Shown: one piece after another, positions 33,686 to 41,457 of the stretch
Layout: every line of letters starts with the position of its first letter
Position numbering within the stretch: position 1 is the first letter of the stretch
Assembly (NCBI GenBank): GCA_905194315.1
Contig: CAJJRX010000015.1
Coordinates: 1 to 44,806 of the forward strand
Source of the DNA: an uncultured Sutterella sp.
GTDB lineage: Bacteria; Pseudomonadota; Gammaproteobacteria; Burkholderiales; Burkholderiaceae_F
Reading direction: 5' to 3'
Length of the DNA stretch: 44,806 nucleotides
The notes under the pieces: model-generated
The model's database searches: none
What the model was told of the DNA's origin: nothing
The model's input: the letters and a program-made list of their open reading frames with translations, nothing else
Position numbers and translations under genes: made by a program

Positions 33686-34207
33686 ATAGCACAAGATCGT
33701 AAGCATCGGATTAATAATGAAATCCGAGTCCCTGAGGTCCGACTGACCGGCGTCGATGGCGCCCAGATCGGTATTGTTCGAACCAGTGAAGCCCTGCGTA
33801 TGGCCGAAGAGGCTGACGTGGATCTGGTGGAAGTTGCGCCCAACGCACAGCCGCCTGTCTGTCGTCTGATGGACTACGGCAAGTTCCGTTATCAGGAACA
33901 GAAGAAGGCGCAGGAAGCCAAGGCCCGTCAGAAGGTCATTCAGGTCAAGGAAGTGAAGTTCCGCCCGGTGACGGACGAAAACGACTTCCAGACCAAACTG
34001 CGCAGTCTGGTTCGCTTCTTAACTGATGGCGATAAAGCCAAAGTCACGCTACGTTTCCGCGGCCGTGAAATGGCCCACCAGCACTTCGGTATGGAGCTGA
34101 TGGATCGCATCCGTAATGAGCTCGATGATATTGCTCAGGTCGAACATCAGCCGAAGCTCGAAGGGCGACAGATGATTATGGTTCTTGCTCCTAAAAAGAA
34201 GAAGTAA
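33686..34207 (+). CDS. infC: Translation initiation factor IF-3, AUA start codon
   Basis: IF-3 binds the 30S subunit, prevents early joining of 50S and rejects non-standard start codons. The frame begins at ATA 33686 with GGGAG (33674-33678) 7 nt upstream and gives 173 residues starting AQDRKHRINNEIRVPEVRL after the initiator, which aligns with IF-3. The first in-frame ATG (33800) would remove 38 conserved residues. A rare start codon is a known hallmark of infC (AUU in E. coli): IF-3 represses its own synthesis by discriminating against it. Ends with the usual lysine-rich tail LAPKKKK. Confidence 0.95.
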   Translation: MAQDRKHRINNEIRVPEVRLTGVDGAQIGIVRTSEALRMAEEADVDLVEVAPNAQPPVCRLMDYGKFRYQEQKKAQEAKARQKVIQVKEVKFRPVTDENDFQTKLRSLVRFLTDGDKAKVTLRFRGREMAHQHFGMELMDRIRNELDDIAQVEHQPKLEGRQMIMVLAPKKKK

Positions 34208-34255
34208 TTTTCTGCACAACTTCTTTTTTTGAGTTAAAATCCGTTTTTTCCCAGA

Positions 34256-34286
34256 AAAGTACTCATCTCCGGATGGGTACTTTTTT
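34256..34286 (+). terminator. Terminator or attenuator between infC and rpmI
   Basis: A 12-bp stem with one G-T pair (34256-34267 with 34272-34283, loop TCCG) followed by TTT. It should stop part of the thrS-infC transcript and set the ratio of factor to ribosomal proteins. Confidence 0.8.
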
Positions 34287-34368
34287 GGATAACAAGTGAG
34301 TCAGGGCAGAGCAAGTCTTTCCATAAGGGAAAGCGCCTTTGATTCATATAATAATGAGGTAACGGCAA

Positions 34369-34566
34369 ATGCCGAAGATGAAAACCAAGCGCGCCGCTGC
34401 TAAGCGTTTTAAGCCGCGCGCCAGTGGCTCCATTAAGCGTGCCCACGCTACGAAGCGTCATATTCTCACCAAGCGTACAACGAAGAACAAGCGTCACCTC
34501 CGTGGCATGGTTGACATCCATGATTCGGATATGGCCAATGTTCGTCGCATGTTGCCTTACGCATAA
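34369..34566 (+). CDS. rpmI: 50S ribosomal protein L35
   Basis: A 65-residue, strongly basic protein of the large subunit, typical start MPKMKTKRAAAKRFK and the conserved HILTKRTTKNKRHLRG. GAGG stands 9 nt before the ATG. It precedes rplT by 14 bp, the universal order; in E. coli L20 represses this pair by binding the leader, and the 5' region here (34290-34368) may do the same. Confidence 0.98.
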   Translation: MPKMKTKRAAAKRFKPRASGSIKRAHATKRHILTKRTTKNKRHLRGMVDIHDSDMANVRRMLPYA

Positions 34567-34580
34567 TAGGAGAATAGAGA

Positions 34581-34928
34581 ATGCCCCGAGTTAAGCGTGG
34601 TGTGACGGCTCGCGCCCGTCATAAGAAAGTTTTTGCCCTCTCCAAGGGTTTCAGCCTCCGCCGCAACAACGTTTACCGTGTTGCCAAGCAGGCCGTTATG
34701 CGTGCCGGTCAGTATGCTTACCGTGACCGCCGCAACAAGAAGCGCGTCTTCCGCCGCCTCTGGATCGCCCGTATCAATGCCGGTACGCGCGCCAACGGCA
34801 TGACGTACTCCGTGTTCATGAACGGTCTGCGTAAAGCCGGTATCGCTCTGGACCGCAAGGTTCTCGCCGATATGGCTGTGTTTGACAAGGAAGGTTTTGC
34901 CGCTCTTGTCAACCAGGTCAAGGCCTGA
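34581..34928 (+). CDS. rplT: 50S ribosomal protein L20
   Basis: A 115-residue basic protein needed early in 50S assembly and in many bacteria the autoregulator of the infC-rpmI-rplT operon. Typical N-terminus MPRVKRGVTARARHKKV and central SLRRNNVYRVAKQAVMRAGQ. A GGAGA ribosome site precedes it. A strong terminator follows. Confidence 0.98.
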   Translation: MPRVKRGVTARARHKKVFALSKGFSLRRNNVYRVAKQAVMRAGQYAYRDRRNKKRVFRRLWIARINAGTRANGMTYSVFMNGLRKAGIALDRKVLADMAVFDKEGFAALVNQVKA

Positions 34929-34998
34929 TAAAAACACGACTGAATCTTTCCCTGCCGCGGCTTTTAGGTCGACAGGGTGAAATTCAGTGAGCGAAGAA

Positions 34999-35030
34999 GA
35001 GAGATTCTTTCTGAGAATCTCTCTTTTTTT
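34999..35030 (+). terminator. Terminator behind rplT
   Basis: A perfect 10-bp stem GAGAGATTCT/AGAATCTCTC (34999-35008 with 35014-35023), loop TTCTG, then seven T. Confidence 0.93.
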
Positions 35031-35374
35031 ATGTGCAAAAAACTGCGTATATTAGTAACCCACTGATAATTCAAGAAATTTTTCCACATAAAAACGCCAT
35101 TCGTTGTAAAATTGAAAGATTCATTGCTCCATTTTCAGGGTGTTTTTGCCAACATTCCGGCTGGTCGCAAAGCGCTGGATCCATGTAAATGCGGTAAAGT
35201 GTCTGCGGTTCTGAGTCATGGAAAAACATCTGTGGCGCAATCGAAGTGAGGTTTCCGGGGGTGTTCTCCGGGACTTTACGAAGAAATTCACCCGGTCCGG
35301 CCGCTGTTTTTCTGCGGGAAAGAAGAAAGCGGACTGTCCGGGACGTCGTTAAATATTGTCGGAAAAATAAAACT
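35031..35374 (+). other. Promoter and leader region of pheST-ihfA
   Basis: About 345 bp without a protein gene. A possible promoter is TTTCCA (35081-35086), 18 bp, TGTAAA (35105-35110). The leader then contains a two-part hairpin, CCCGG/CCGGG (35291-35295 with 35338-35342) and CCGCT/AGCGG (35301-35305 with 35328-35332), without a T-tract. I looked for a phenylalanine leader peptide like pheM and did not find a run of Phe codons. Confidence 0.4.
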
Positions 35375-36391
35375 ATGCAAGACCTTACCGAACTTGTTGA
35401 GAGCGCTCGACAGGATTTTGCCAGTGCTGAGCAGGCCGCAGCTCTTGAAGATGCGAAGGCCCGCTATATTGGCAAGACGGGTGCTATCACCGCCATGATG
35501 AAGGAGCTGGGCCGTCTGGACCCGGAACAGCGTCGCGCACGCGGCCAGTTGATCAACCAGGCCAAGATGGCGATTGAAGAGGCGCTCAACGCCCGCCGTC
35601 AGCAGCTCGCCGATGCCGCTCTGCAGGCCAAACTGGTGAGCGAAGCGATTGACGTGACGCTGCCGGGCCGCCAGCGTGAGGCAGGCGGCATTCACCCCGT
35701 CATGCGCACCTGGATCCGTATTGAGGAAATCTTCCGCTCCATCGGCTTTGAAGTGGCTGACGGTCCTGAAATCGAAAGCGACTGGTTCAGCTTTACCGCG
35801 CTCAACAACCCGCCCAATCACCCCGCCCGTTCCATGCAGGACACGTTCTACGTGGACCGTCAGGACGAGGAGGGCCGTCCGCTGCCGCTGCGTCCGCACA
35901 CCTCCCCGATGCAGGTGCGCTACGCCCGCACGCACAAGGCCCCGATCAAAGTGATCGCACCGGGCCGCACGTACCGTGTTGACAGCGATGCCACGCACTC
36001 CCCGATGTTCCATCAGGTCGAAGGCCTCTGGATCGGTGACGATGTGAGCTTCAGCGACCTCAAGGGTGTGTACAGCAACTTCCTGCGCCGTTTCTTTGAA
36101 ACCGACGATCTGGTTGTGCGTTTCCGTCCGAGCTATTTCCCGTTCACGGAGCCGAGCGTTGAAGTCGACATGATGTTCACGAGCGGTCCGCGCAAGGGCA
36201 AGTGGCTGGAGATCTCCGGTGCCGGTGAAGTGCACCCCAATGTTGTCCGCAATTTTGGCCTTGATCCTGAAACGCATATCGGCTTTGCCTTCGGCTCCGG
36301 GCTTGAACGCCTGACGATGCTCCGTTACGGCATTGATGACCTGCGTCTGTTCTTTGAAGGTGACCTGCGCTTCTTGCGCCAGTTCAACTGA
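35375..36391 (+). CDS. pheS: Phenylalanyl-tRNA synthetase alpha subunit
   Basis: Catalytic subunit of the alpha2-beta2 PheRS. The 338-residue protein has an N-terminal coiled-coil (about 5-85) that binds tRNA, then the class II core with GGIHPVMRTW, motif 2 (GRTYRVDSDATHSPMFHQVE) and motif 3 (GFAFGSGLERLTMLRYGI). ATG 35375 is chosen because the protein then begins like the family (MQDLTELVESAR); the frame opens 43 codons earlier but without likeness. Ribosome site is weak (GGAA, about 10 nt). pheT follows after 37 bp. Confidence 0.96.
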   Translation: MQDLTELVESARQDFASAEQAAALEDAKARYIGKTGAITAMMKELGRLDPEQRRARGQLINQAKMAIEEALNARRQQLADAALQAKLVSEAIDVTLPGRQREAGGIHPVMRTWIRIEEIFRSIGFEVADGPEIESDWFSFTALNNPPNHPARSMQDTFYVDRQDEEGRPLPLRPHTSPMQVRYARTHKAPIKVIAPGRTYRVDSDATHSPMFHQVEGLWIGDDVSFSDLKGVYSNFLRRFFETDDLVVRFRPSYFPFTEPSVEVDMMFTSGPRKGKWLEISGAGEVHPNVVRNFGLDPETHIGFAFGSGLERLTMLRYGIDDLRLFFEGDLRFLRQFN

Positions 36392-36428
36392 ACGCCTCAA
36401 TCGCGATTGACTGCAAAAGGAAAGAATT

Positions 36429-38849
36429 ATGTTGTTTACTGAAGAGTGGCTCCGTCAGTACGTGAGCCCTGAGCTGAGCACCGAGGCGCTGGCTGAAACC
36501 CTGACGATGTCGGGGCTTGAAGTTGAGGAAGTTACGCCGGTTGCTCCTGAATTCACGGGTGTTGTGGTGGCCGAGGTGGTGACCTGCCGCGACCATACGA
36601 ACTCTGACCATCTTCACGTGTGTGAAGTCAACGCCGGTACCGGCGAACTGCTGCAGATTGTCTGCGGCGCACCCAACGTGCGCGCCGGTGTGAAGGTGCC
36701 CTGCGCTCTTGTTGGCGCGGAGCTCCCCGGGGGCTTCCATATCAAGAAGTCCAAGCTGCGCGGTGAGGTTTCCTGCGGCATGCTCTGTTCGGCCCGTGAA
36801 CTCGGCATCAGCGAAGACCACAGCGGTCTGTGGATTCTGCCCGACGACGCACCTGTCGGGATGAATATCCGTGAGTACGCCCGTCTGGACGGCTCGCGCA
36901 TTGAAATCAAACTCACGCCCAACCGCGGTGACGCGCTCTCGCTCGTCGGTGTGGCCCGTGACCTGCACGCCGCCACCGGCGCTCCGCTCACGCTGCCCGT
37001 CATGGAACCCGTGGCGCCCACGTGCGAATGCAAAATGCCGGTGAAGGTTGAGGCCACTGATCTGTGCGGCCGCTTTACCGGTCGTATCATCCGCAATCTC
37101 AATGCCGCTGCGCCGACGCCGGACTGGATGATCCGCCGTCTTGAGGCAGCCGGCATGCGTCATATCTCCGCGCTCGTCGATATCTCGAACTACGTGATGC
37201 TCGAAGTGGGCCGTCCCTCGCACTTCTTCGATATGGCCAAGCTCAAGGGCGACGGTCTTACGGTGCGCTGGGCCCGTGAAGGGGAATCGGTCGAACTGCT
37301 CAACGGTCAGACCGTTGAACTCGATCCGTACTACGGTGTGATCTGTGACGGCGACCGTCCCGAATGCCTCGCCGGCATCATGGGCGGCGAGTCAAGCTCG
37401 ATCACGGATGAGACGAAGGATCTTTTCATTGAAATGGCCTTCTGGTATCCGGTCGCTATTCAGGGCCGCTGCCGCCGTCTGAATTTCTCCACCGATGCCG
37501 CCCACCGCTTTGAACGCGGCGTGGACTTCGGCAGCAACGTGGACCATATGGAATACATCACCCGTCTGGTGCTCGAGATTTGCGGTACGCCTGAAACGAA
37601 GGTGGGTCCGGTTGATGACCAGCAGGTGAACATGCCCGAACGCAAGATGGTGAGCATGCGTGTTGCCCGCTGCCGCAAGGTTGTCGGCGTGGAAATTCCT
37701 GTTGAAGCGATGGAAAACACCTTCAAGCGTCTGGGCTTTGAATATACCTTCGACGGTGAAGTGTTTACGGTCAAGGCACCGACCTACCGTTTTGACATTG
37801 AAATTGAAGAGGACCTCATTGAAGAGGTCGCCCGTCTGTACGGTTACGAAAAGCTGCCGGACCGTCCGCCGCTCGCCCGCATCGAGATGAAGAACCGTCC
37901 GGAGGAGTCCCGTTCCAACCATGACCTGCGCCGCATGATGGCTGCGCTCGGCTATCAGGAACTGATCAACTTCTCGTTCGTGCCTGAGGACTGGGAAAAG
38001 GATTTCGCCGGCAATGACCGTCCGATCCGTCTGCTCAACCCGATCGCCTCCCAGCTCTCGGTGATGCGTACGCAGATGATCGGCAACCTTGTCGACATTC
38101 TCAAGTACAACCTCAACCGCAAGGCTGAACGTGTGCGTGTGTTTGAACTCGGCCGCGTGTTCCTGCCCGATCCCACCGTCAATGACGGTCCGTGGTCGGT
38201 CAAGGGCATCAGCCAGCCGCTGCGTATCGGCGGTCTTGCCTACGGTGACGCCGATCAGGCCCAGTGGGGTGTGAAGGCACGTACGGTGGACTTCTTTGAC
38301 GTCAAGGGCGACGTTGAACGTCTGATCGCACCGCTGCATCCGCGCTTCTGCCGTGAAGAGCATCCGGCGCTGCATCCCGGCCGTTCCGCCGCCATTTACG
38401 TCGGGGAACGCCGCGTGGGTTACATCGGCGAGTTGCATCCGCGCCTCGTTCAGAAGTATGATCTGCCTCTTGCGCCGACGGTGTTCGAGGTTGATGTCGA
38501 ACCGCTCTGCACGGTTTTCGTTCCGCATTACGAACCGGTGAGCAAGTTCCAGCCGATGCGTCGTGACATCGCTGTGGTCGTTCCGGCCGAGATGCCGCTC
38601 AAGACGCTCTCGGATGCCATTACGACGGCCCGTCTCGGCGATGTGCGTACGGCGCCTGTGGTGAATGTGAACCTCTTTGACGTGTACCGTCCGACGGATG
38701 AGGCACACAAGTCTGAGAAGTCTCTGGCATTCAGTCTCGAGCTGCAGTCCCGTTCGAGCGATGTACCGCTCTCGGATACGGAAGCCGATGATGCCGTCCA
38801 GGGCATTGTTGATGCTCTGACACAGGTTGGTGCGCGTTTGCGCAGCTAA
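36429..38849 (+). CDS. pheT: Phenylalanyl-tRNA synthetase beta subunit
   Basis: An 806-residue subunit that completes PheRS and carries the editing site for Tyr-tRNA-Phe. Domains in order: tRNA-binding OB fold (about 40-150, CRDHTNSDHLHVCEVN), B3/B4 editing (about 215-380), B5 (about 405-475), catalytic-like domain (about 480-690) and the C-terminal anticodon-binding FDX domain (about 710-805, with PMRRDIAVVVPAEM). Ribosome site AAAGGAAAG. A T-less hairpin GGGAAGG/CCTTCCC lies in the 62-bp gap before ihfA. Confidence 0.97.
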   Translation: MLFTEEWLRQYVSPELSTEALAETLTMSGLEVEEVTPVAPEFTGVVVAEVVTCRDHTNSDHLHVCEVNAGTGELLQIVCGAPNVRAGVKVPCALVGAELPGGFHIKKSKLRGEVSCGMLCSARELGISEDHSGLWILPDDAPVGMNIREYARLDGSRIEIKLTPNRGDALSLVGVARDLHAATGAPLTLPVMEPVAPTCECKMPVKVEATDLCGRFTGRIIRNLNAAAPTPDWMIRRLEAAGMRHISALVDISNYVMLEVGRPSHFFDMAKLKGDGLTVRWAREGESVELLNGQTVELDPYYGVICDGDRPECLAGIMGGESSSITDETKDLFIEMAFWYPVAIQGRCRRLNFSTDAAHRFERGVDFGSNVDHMEYITRLVLEICGTPETKVGPVDDQQVNMPERKMVSMRVARCRKVVGVEIPVEAMENTFKRLGFEYTFDGEVFTVKAPTYRFDIEIEEDLIEEVARLYGYEKLPDRPPLARIEMKNRPEESRSNHDLRRMMAALGYQELINFSFVPEDWEKDFAGNDRPIRLLNPIASQLSVMRTQMIGNLVDILKYNLNRKAERVRVFELGRVFLPDPTVNDGPWSVKGISQPLRIGGLAYGDADQAQWGVKARTVDFFDVKGDVERLIAPLHPRFCREEHPALHPGRSAAIYVGERRVGYIGELHPRLVQKYDLPLAPTVFEVDVEPLCTVFVPHYEPVSKFQPMRRDIAVVVPAEMPLKTLSDAITTARLGDVRTAPVVNVNLFDVYRPTDEAHKSEKSLAFSLELQSRSSDVPLSDTEADDAVQGIVDALTQVGARLRS

Positions 38850-38911
38850 GGTAACACCTGTCGGGGAGGAGGGAAGGCCTCCTTCCCGGCAAGCACTGAA
38901 GAAAAAACAAA

Positions 38912-39286
38912 ATGAAAGTGGACAATGAAACCCTTATGGACACGCCGGGGTCTACGCTGACCAAGATGGAGCTGATTGAACACCTCACCGAGCGTCTCGA
39001 CATTGACAAGACGTTAGCCAAGACACTCGTGGATGCGTTTTTTCAGGAAATCATCAGCAGCCTCAAAGACGGCTGCACGGTGAAACTGCCCGGTCTCGGG
39101 AACTTCATGGTGCGTGACAAGGTCGCCCGTCCGGGCCGCAATATGAAGACCGGTGAAATGATTACCATCAAACCCCGCCGTGTGGTGACCTTCCGCTCGT
39201 CGGCACTGCTTAACCGCCGTGCCACAGCTCACCTCGTGGATAAGGCCGATGCCGGTGGCAGGAGCGAGGACGACAGCGAAGAATAA
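38912..39286 (+). CDS. ihfA: Integration host factor alpha subunit (intercalating Pro replaced by Met)
   Basis: DNA-bending protein of the HU/IHF family that partners IHF beta. The 124-residue product has about 14 extra residues at the N-terminus and an acidic tail (GGRSEDDSEE) beyond the usual about 100. The core is typical: LTKMELIEHL, LPGLGNFMVRDKVARPGRN and the beta-arm. In the arm tip the family motif RPGRNPKTGE reads RPGRNMKTGE: the proline that wedges between base pairs is methionine (codon 39143-39145, residue 78). ATG 38912 is used, but 38936 is possible; neither has a strong ribosome site. Position after pheT is conserved in proteobacteria. Confidence 0.92.
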   Translation: MKVDNETLMDTPGSTLTKMELIEHLTERLDIDKTLAKTLVDAFFQEIISSLKDGCTVKLPGLGNFMVRDKVARPGRNMKTGEMITIKPRRVVTFRSSALLNRRATAHLVDKADAGGRSEDDSEE

Positions 39287-39371
39287 GTGTTATACGACAA
39301 TCCCAAAAAAAGGGGATGGACATAAAATCATCTTTCTTTTTCGGATTCATTCGTATATACTTTCAAGTCTG

Positions 39372-39450
<79 letters not shown>

Positions 39451-39468
39451 GAAAGAATTTCTCAAAAG

Positions 39469-39497
39469 AGGAGCAGTCTGATGATTGCTCCTTTTTT
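39469..39497 (+). terminator. Terminator of tRNA-Pro
   Basis: A 10-bp stem with one G-T pair (39469-39478 with 39483-39492), loop TGAT, six T. Confidence 0.9.
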
Positions 39498-39669
39498 GTT
39501 TTCTGTACGCAACAGATTCCCGCGCGCACAAAAAAACCGTGCGGCAGAAAAGAAAAGTGCGGTGAATCCCGCACACGATCCTGACTTTTAGCACATAATT
39601 TGTTACATGTGTCCCCCCTCGTTTTGTCCGTCGAGACGGCAAAGCTGAACATGACCTAAAGGAGGCTAT

Positions 39670-40977
39670 GTGGAGCTACTTCTCAACCCGATCATTATTT
39701 CCGTGATTCTGCTCTGTGTGCTGTGTCTGCTGAAAGTGAATGTGCTGCTGGCACTTCTGATTTCCGCACTCGCCGCCGGTCTGACAGGCGGACTCGGTCT
39801 CACCAAATCCATGGAGATTCTCTCTAACGGTTTCAGCGCAAATGCGACAACCGCACTCTCCTACATTCTTCTGGGTACCTTTGCCGTGGCGATCGCGCAG
39901 ACCGGGCTCATGCAGATGCTGGTGCGCTGGATCGGTCAGCGTGTGGGCACCAAACCCAAAATCTTCTGCTTTATCATCGCCTTTATCGCCTGCCTGTCGC
40001 AGAACGTGGTGCCGGTGCATATCGCCTTCATTCCTCTGCTCATTCCCCCGCTGCTCTCCCTGATGAACCGTATGAAGCTTGACCGCCGCGCCGTGGCCTG
40101 TGCGCTCGGTTTCGGTCTGACGGCGCCGTATGTGTCGCTGCCGGTGGGCTTCGGGCTGATTTTCCAGGGCATTGTTGCGGGTTCCATGACCGACAACGGA
40201 ATCAAGACGACGGTTGACGACGTGGCCGCGGTCGCCTGGATTGCCGGGCTTGCCATGCTCGTGGGGCTTGTGCTTGCGGTGATGTTTTATTCACGCGCGC
40301 GCACCTATAAAGATATTCCCATTCCCGGCGCGCAGCAGCATGCCGAAGAGGATCTGAACTTCAATAAAAAGCATCTGGCCACGCTCGTTGCCATTGTGGC
40401 CGCTGTGGCTGTTCAGCTCACGCTTGAATCCCTGCCGCTAGCCGCACTCTTCGGGCTGGTGGTGATGTTTGTCGGCGGCGCCTTCCGCTTTGACAAGCTC
40501 GATGACCATATCTCGAGCGGTATTTCCATGATGGGGCTCATCGCGTTTGTGATGCTGATCGCCGGCGGTTACGCTGCCCTGCTCAAGGGGACCAATGCCG
40601 TCAACACGCTGGTTGAAAGCGTTGTGCCGCTCATCGGTTCGAACAAATGGGCGGCTGCCACGATCATTACGCTGATCGGTCTGCTCGTGACGATGGGTAT
40701 CGGGACGAGTTTCGGTACGGTGCCTATTCTCGCTGTGATCTATGTGCCGCTGTGCACGGCTGTGGGCTTCTCGGTGCCGGCAACCATTCTGCTGATGACT
40801 GTCGCCGGCGCGCTCGGTGACGCGGGCTCCCCGGCCTCGGACAGTACACTAGGGCCGACGAGCGGTCTGAATGCGGACGGACAGCACAACCACATATGGG
40901 ATACCTGTGTGCCGACGTTCCTGGCCTATAACGTTCCGCTGCTCATTGCCGGTATCGTTGTTTCGCAGTTCATCTGA
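39670..40977 (+). CDS. NhaC/GntP-type permease (Na+/H+ antiporter family)
   Basis: A 435-residue inner-membrane protein with about 11-12 hydrophobic helices. It resembles the YuiF-like branch of the ion transporter superfamily, with the C-terminal signature GALGDAGSPASDSTLGPTSG and LNADGQHNHIWDTCVPTF, and GIGTSFGTVPILAVIY before it. Substrate may be Na+/H+ exchange or an amino acid or organic acid; sequence alone does not decide. GTG 39670 has a very strong site AAAGGAGG 4 nt upstream. It is a single-gene unit between tRNA-Pro and a double terminator. Confidence 0.85.
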   Translation: MELLLNPIIISVILLCVLCLLKVNVLLALLISALAAGLTGGLGLTKSMEILSNGFSANATTALSYILLGTFAVAIAQTGLMQMLVRWIGQRVGTKPKIFCFIIAFIACLSQNVVPVHIAFIPLLIPPLLSLMNRMKLDRRAVACALGFGLTAPYVSLPVGFGLIFQGIVAGSMTDNGIKTTVDDVAAVAWIAGLAMLVGLVLAVMFYSRARTYKDIPIPGAQQHAEEDLNFNKKHLATLVAIVAAVAVQLTLESLPLAALFGLVVMFVGGAFRFDKLDDHISSGISMMGLIAFVMLIAGGYAALLKGTNAVNTLVESVVPLIGSNKWAAATIITLIGLLVTMGIGTSFGTVPILAVIYVPLCTAVGFSVPATILLMTVAGALGDAGSPASDSTLGPTSGLNADGQHNHIWDTCVPTFLAYNVPLLIAGIVVSQFI

Positions 40978-41009
40978 GCCTGACGTACAGCACTCTGCGT
41001 AAAAAAGAC

Positions 41010-41051
41010 GGCGGCTCGTCTCCGGAAGGAAGACGGCCGCCGCAGTTTTTT
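41010..41051. terminator. Terminator of the permease gene, A/T tracts on both sides
   Basis: A long stem (41010-41021 with 41031-41041, one bulge/G-T pair) with six T after it (41046-41051) and six A before it (41001-41006), so it can work on both strands. Confidence 0.85.
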
Positions 41052-41070
41052 GTCTCTGGCACGAGAAGCC

Positions 41071-41107
41071 AAAAAAAACGGGTTGCAACCCTATCAGTGC
41101 AACCCGT
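41071..41107 (-). terminator. Minus-strand terminator of the candidate small RNA
   Basis: A perfect 10-bp stem (41078-41087 with 41098-41107). On the minus strand it is followed by a run of T (complement of 41071-41077). No minus-strand protein gene lies upstream, so it should end an untranslated RNA. Confidence 0.85.
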
Positions 41108-41253
41108 AAAAATTTCAGAAACCATAGCAGTTAAACCGTCCAAGCATGATCTAACTGTGTGCCATTCGTTGCAGACCTCTAAGCAACATAGTGAATGGAA
41201 CTGTTTCTTGATGAGTGAATAGTAACGGGGAATCAAAGACTTGTGTGTAAGGT
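41071..41253 (-). ncRNA. Candidate FNR-activated small RNA
   Basis: About 180 nt on the minus strand between a promoter-proximal FNR box and a strong terminator. From the FNR dyad centre (41293.5) a class II start falls at about 41252-41253, and TACCTT (complement of 41260-41265) is placed correctly as -10. The RNA contains a long nested hairpin, CCATTC/GAATGG enclosing GTTGC/GCAAC (41163-41199), and a second dyad AGTTA/TAACT, before the terminator. No ribosome site plus frame of convincing quality was seen in it. It resembles E. coli FnrS in logic (anaerobic induction), not in sequence. Confidence 0.6.
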
Positions 41254-41276
41254 TCAGTTAAGGTAATGTAAATACG

Positions 41277-41310
41277 GCTTATTTTATTGATTTACATCAA
41301 TAAAATAAGC
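41277..41310. promoter_or_regulatory. Perfect FNR box within a perfect 34-bp palindrome
   Basis: TTGAT-TTAC-ATCAA (41287-41300) matches the FNR/ANR consensus TTGATNNNNATCAA at every fixed base. The symmetry extends to 15 bp on each side (41277-41291 with 41296-41310), far beyond what FNR needs. It lies between the candidate small RNA (minus) and surE (plus). Confidence 0.8.
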
Positions 41311-41391
41311 GGCAAAATAGACCTAGGTGAACTGAATTACGTCCTCCGGCAGAGTGAAAACTCCTCCTTTGGAAGCGGTTGCCCGGCAGAG

Positions 41392-41419
41392 CCGTGATAA
41401 GATCACGGGGATATTTTTT
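41392..41419 (+). other. Hairpin in the surE leader
   Basis: CCGTGAT/ATCACGG (41392-41398 with 41402-41408) followed after a short gap by six T (41414-41419). The gap between stem and T-tract makes it a weak terminator or attenuator, about 40 bp before surE. Confidence 0.4.
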
Positions 41420-41457
41420 CTCTGGTCGGACCGCATTAAAGGCTGAGGTGTTTGAGC

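Noticed and set aside
33800..34207. IF-3 starting at the first in-frame ATG
   Set aside because: It would lose the conserved N-terminal beginning (RINNEIRVPEVRL); ATA 33686 has a proper ribosome site.
35031..35374. A pheM-like phenylalanine leader peptide before pheS
   Set aside because: No short frame with consecutive Phe codons and a following terminator was found in this leader.
35246..35374. 43-residue N-terminal extension of PheS
   Set aside because: It overlaps the leader hairpin, has no likeness to PheS and no ribosome site.
40970..41236. Minus-strand frame of 88 codons at the FNR-linked gap
   Set aside because: It runs through both terminators and the permease end, shows no domain, and its start lacks a ribosome site; an untranslated RNA explains the terminator better.
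41311..41457. FNR box acting on surE
   Set aside because: A class II start would fall at 41335 with a -10 at 41323-41328 (CTAGGT), a poor match. The minus-strand side fits better, though dual action is not excluded.
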